DNA of 6,939 nucleotides, taken from contig CALKAK010000196.1 in the NCBI GenBank assembly GCA_937983015.1, forward strand, positions 1-6,939, written 5' to 3'. Origin of the DNA: an uncultured Bacillaceae bacterium. GTDB taxonomy: Bacteria; Bacillota; Bacilli; Bacillales; Caldibacillaceae. Below, in pieces: positions 5,637 through 6,939 of this stretch. The notes beneath the pieces are model-generated. The model was given only the letters and a program-made list of their open reading frames with translations. It had not been told where the DNA came from and ran no database searches. The translations under genes and the position numbers were made by a program. Each line of letters begins with the position of its first letter. Position 1 is the first letter of the stretch.

Positions 5637-5714
5637 CTTCTTCGCCCGTTTATGAAAATACGATACTGATTTTTCTGCCAGATATGGTACACTTGGAATG
5701 AGGAGTGATCGTCG

Positions 5715-6068
5715 TTGAAAATCGCATTGATTTTACTATTCATTATCGCCATCCTCCTGTTCATCCTTTCTTTTTTCCTTCCCGACCCTTACAAAGAATT
5801 AAAAGAAGAAATCGAGCAGCTATCTTTGCAATTCTATCAAGAGACATTCCAATTACAGCGCCGGATCAAGATTATTGAAGAGGAATTGCTCATGACCGAT
5901 AACTTGCGAACACACCGGTTGAATAGTGAACCGAATCCGATCATCATCAATCAAGTTAAAATGCTCGCTCAACAAGGCTTACCCCTTGAACAAATCGCCC
6001 GGCAATCCGCATTAACTGTTCCCGAAGTTCAGGCGATTTTAGGAAAGGGATGGCAGCGCCATGAATAA
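5715..6068 (+). CDS. yqzD: YqzD-like membrane-anchored coiled-coil protein with C-terminal HTH-like segment
   Basis: The 117-residue product starts at TTG 5715, with AGGAGTGATC beginning 14 bases upstream, an extended match to the Bacillus ribosome site. Residues 2-22 are one membrane helix (IALILLFIIAILLFILSFFL). Residues 26-60 are a charged helix likely to form a coiled coil, and residues 79-112 read as a short helix-turn-helix-like motif (VKMLAQQGLPLEQIARQSAL, then VPEVQAIL). This layout, the length, and the position beside yqzC between rpmG and pbpA match B. subtilis YqzD by recollection. Function is unknown. The HTH-like end may bind DNA or a protein partner, facing the cytoplasm if the N-terminus is outside; this is inference. 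The gene overlaps yqzC by 8 bases (ATGAATAA), so the two are translationally coupled. I found no convincing promoter. Confidence 0.8.
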   Translation: MKIALILLFIIAILLFILSFFLPDPYKELKEEIEQLSLQFYQETFQLQRRIKIIEEELLMTDNLRTHRLNSEPNPIIINQVKMLAQQGLPLEQIARQSALTVPEVQAILGKGWQRHE

Positions 6069-6525
6069 AAGGACGGTTCGAGCTTTTTCCCTGGGAATAC
6101 TCGTGACAACACTCACATTTGCGGTCTTGTTATACTTCCTGGATGAGCCAACGGCGGAATTGGCGACGAGCGATGATGAAAAACGAGAAATGACGGCTGA
6201 AATCGAAAACCTGACCGCAACAATCGCCCGGCTGGAGGAGGAAAACCACGAACTAAAAGATAAAATTCGCTCCCTGGAAGAAAAGGCAAAAGAGCCACCC
6301 CCAGAACCAGTACTTATCGAAATTCATGCTGGAATGACGAACGATGATGTGGTGGAATTGCTCTATGAGAAAAATATCATCACGGACAAAGCTCATTTTA
6401 AACAATTTATGGTCGAACAAGGCTACGATCGGAAACTCCAGGTTGGAACGTATATCCTCTACCCGAATATGCCCAGGGAAACGATCGCAAAAATCATCAC
6501 GAAAAGCGCTGCGGATCATTCATGA
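6061..6525 (+). CDS. yqzC: YqzC-like membrane protein with MltG/YceG LysM-like subdomain
   Basis: ATG 6061 to TGA 6525 encodes 154 residues. Residues 9-27 form a membrane helix after the basic MNKRTVR, which predicts an outside C-terminus. Residues 38-76 are a heptad-rich coiled coil, then a Pro-rich linker (PPPEP, 79-83). Residues 84-148 match the N-terminal LysM-like subdomain of MltG/YceG endolytic transglycosylases: IEIHAGMTNDDVVELLYEKN, then a variable part, then LQVGTYILYPNM. The catalytic MltG domain is absent, so this is not itself a transglycosylase. It may recognise glycan or a cell-wall partner; that is inference from the domain and the neighbouring pbpA. The ATG overlaps the yqzD stop, and AAAGGGATGG about 10 bases upstream can act as a modest ribosome site. 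A strong terminator follows after 115 bases. Confidence 0.82.
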   Translation: MNKRTVRAFSLGILVTTLTFAVLLYFLDEPTAELATSDDEKREMTAEIENLTATIARLEEENHELKDKIRSLEEKAKEPPPEPVLIEIHAGMTNDDVVELLYEKNIITDKAHFKQFMVEQGYDRKLQVGTYILYPNMPRETIAKIITKSAADHS

Positions 6526-6640
6526 TCAACTTTCGATAAGAGATGGGCTTTTATGGTTAAAAATAATATGATGGACCGTAATCATTGGAAATTAAAAACT
6601 TTTGCTTTTCTGAAGTGCTTCATCGGTTTTTATATTTTAT
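6526..6640 (+). other. yqzC 3' untranslated segment with a doubtful 29-codon frame
   Basis: This short stretch separates yqzC from the shared terminator. It holds an ATG frame at 6553-6642 encoding 29 residues with a hydrophobic end (FAFLKCFIGFYIL) whose stop codon enters the terminator arm. The upstream GAGATGGG is a poor ribosome site, so I do not call a gene. Confidence 0.3.
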
Positions 6641-6687
6641 AAAAAACCATTTCAACCGCAATTTTTTGCAAGTTGAAATGGTTTTTT
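6641..6687. terminator. Bidirectional intrinsic terminator between yqzC and pbpA
   Basis: AAAAAACCATTTCAAC (6641-6656) and GTTGAAATGGTTTTTT (6672-6687) form a perfect 16-base inverted repeat. Within the loop GCAA and TTGC can pair further around TTTT. A six-T run ends the stem on either strand, so it can end yqzD-yqzC on the plus strand and pbpA on the minus strand. The pbpA stop is one base away. Confidence 0.92.
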
Positions 6688-6688
6688 G

Positions 6689-6939
6689 TTATTCTTCATT
6701 CGAATCTAATGACGTTCCCGAAACTTCTTCAGTTTGCACTTCTTTACCGTCATGGTTTTCACCATTTTCCAGCCGTTCTTCTTTTAAAGCAAAATACGCA
6801 CGGAACACTCGCTGGGCGAGCACATTCGCTAAACTGTTCGGCTGCCCGCCTTTGCGATAGGCATTCGGCACCATTACCGAAATGGCGATTTCCGGATCTT
6901 CATAAGGTGCATAGCCGACAAAACTAAGATTGTACGTTT
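6689..6939 (-). CDS. pbpA: Class B penicillin-binding protein, C-terminal end (cut by window edge)
   Basis: The frame enters from the right edge and ends in TAA at 6689, giving the last 82 complete residues. TYNLSFVGYAPYEDPEIAIS is the last strand pair of a transpeptidase fold, in which FVGYAP is a strong class B PBP mark. It is followed by VMVPNAY, a helix with AQRVFRAYFALKEER, and an acidic tail ending SLDSNEE. The catalytic SxxK, SxN and KTG motifs lie upstream, outside the window. By family, the enzyme crosslinks peptidoglycan at the outer face of the membrane. I call PbpA (PBP2a type, elongation) because the last strands resemble it and because yqzC-yqzD lies close to pbpA in B. subtilis, where the pst genes intervene. 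PbpH or another class B enzyme cannot be excluded from this tail. Confidence 0.85.
   Translation of the reverse strand, partial: TYNLSFVGYAPYEDPEIAISVMVPNAYRKGGQPNSLANVLAQRVFRAYFALKEERLENGENHDGKEVQTEEVSGTSLDSNEE

Larger units (their letters stand above)
5200..5714. other. Intergenic region of about 515 bases with no convincing gene
   Basis: The region lies between the divergent rpmG and yqzD genes. The longest plus-strand open frame (5498-5701, TTG start) has no ribosome site and a low-complexity hydrophobic and charged make-up; I do not call it. It does hold a helically phased short repeat (5338-5365), an orphan promoter-like pair on the minus strand (5609-5636), and an imperfect AT-rich inverted repeat at about 5474-5503. 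In B. subtilis the rpmGA-yqzD interval carries other genes, so this could be deletion residue; that is inference. Confidence 0.6.

Noticed and set aside
5685..5693. Extended -10-like TGGTACACT as a yqzD promoter
   Set aside because: There is no -35 at any usual spacing, and initiation near 5700 would start at the ribosome site itself.
5498..5701. Plus-strand open frame of 67 codons in the rpmG-yqzD gap
   Set aside because: It begins at TTG with no ribosome site, has no recognisable domain, and its end runs into the yqzD ribosome site region.
6553..6642. 29-codon plus-strand frame with hydrophobic end after yqzC
   Set aside because: The ribosome site is poor, the frame is very short, and the stop lies in the terminator arm. 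I mention it within the 3' segment but do not call it.

Overview
The window looks like a chromosomal piece of a spore-forming Bacillota, most likely a member of the Bacillaceae. The evidence is a SpoVAF/GerA-type spore germination protein, strong GGAGG-type Shine-Dalgarno sites, two TTG starts, U-tract terminators, and a gene set (rpmG, yqgN, gluP, yqzD, yqzC, pbpA) that also sits together in Bacillus subtilis. Species cannot be fixed from this sequence. No rRNA, tRNA, CRISPR array, insertion sequence or phage gene was seen.

Layout from left to right: (1) positions 1-1025, minus strand, the N-terminal 341 residues of a SpoVAF-like germination protein, cut by the window edge. (2) Positions 1176-2030, plus strand and divergent from it, an unrecognised single-pass membrane protein. 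(3) Positions 2043-3212, minus, a GluP/YqgP rhomboid protease that lacks the C-terminal TPR domain of the B. subtilis protein. It has its own promoter, and its terminator lies inside the convergent unknown gene. (4) Positions 3346-4898, minus, a transcription unit of yqgN (5-formyltetrahydrofolate cyclo-ligase), a DUF92 membrane protein and a 48-residue cationic aromatic protein, ending at an intrinsic terminator. (5) Positions 5050-5199, minus, rpmG (bL33) with its own terminator. (6) About 515 bases without a convincing gene. (7) Positions 5715-6525, plus, the overlapping pair yqzD-yqzC. (8) A bidirectional terminator, then the C-terminal 82 residues of the class B penicillin-binding protein PbpA, minus, cut by the right edge.

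Most of this is housekeeping or sporulation content. The genes do not form one pathway: a ribosomal protein, a folate-salvage enzyme, a membrane protease and an envelope pair beside a PBP are neighbours by conserved order. I do not see a clear new defence or mobile system. The less ordinary points are a Shine-Dalgarno-sequestering hairpin in front of the 48-residue protein, the TPR-less GluP at what looks like a rearrangement boundary (yqgQ-glcK are not downstream), its terminator within the opposing gene, and a stand-alone spoVAF next to an unknown membrane gene that may share the sporulation programme.
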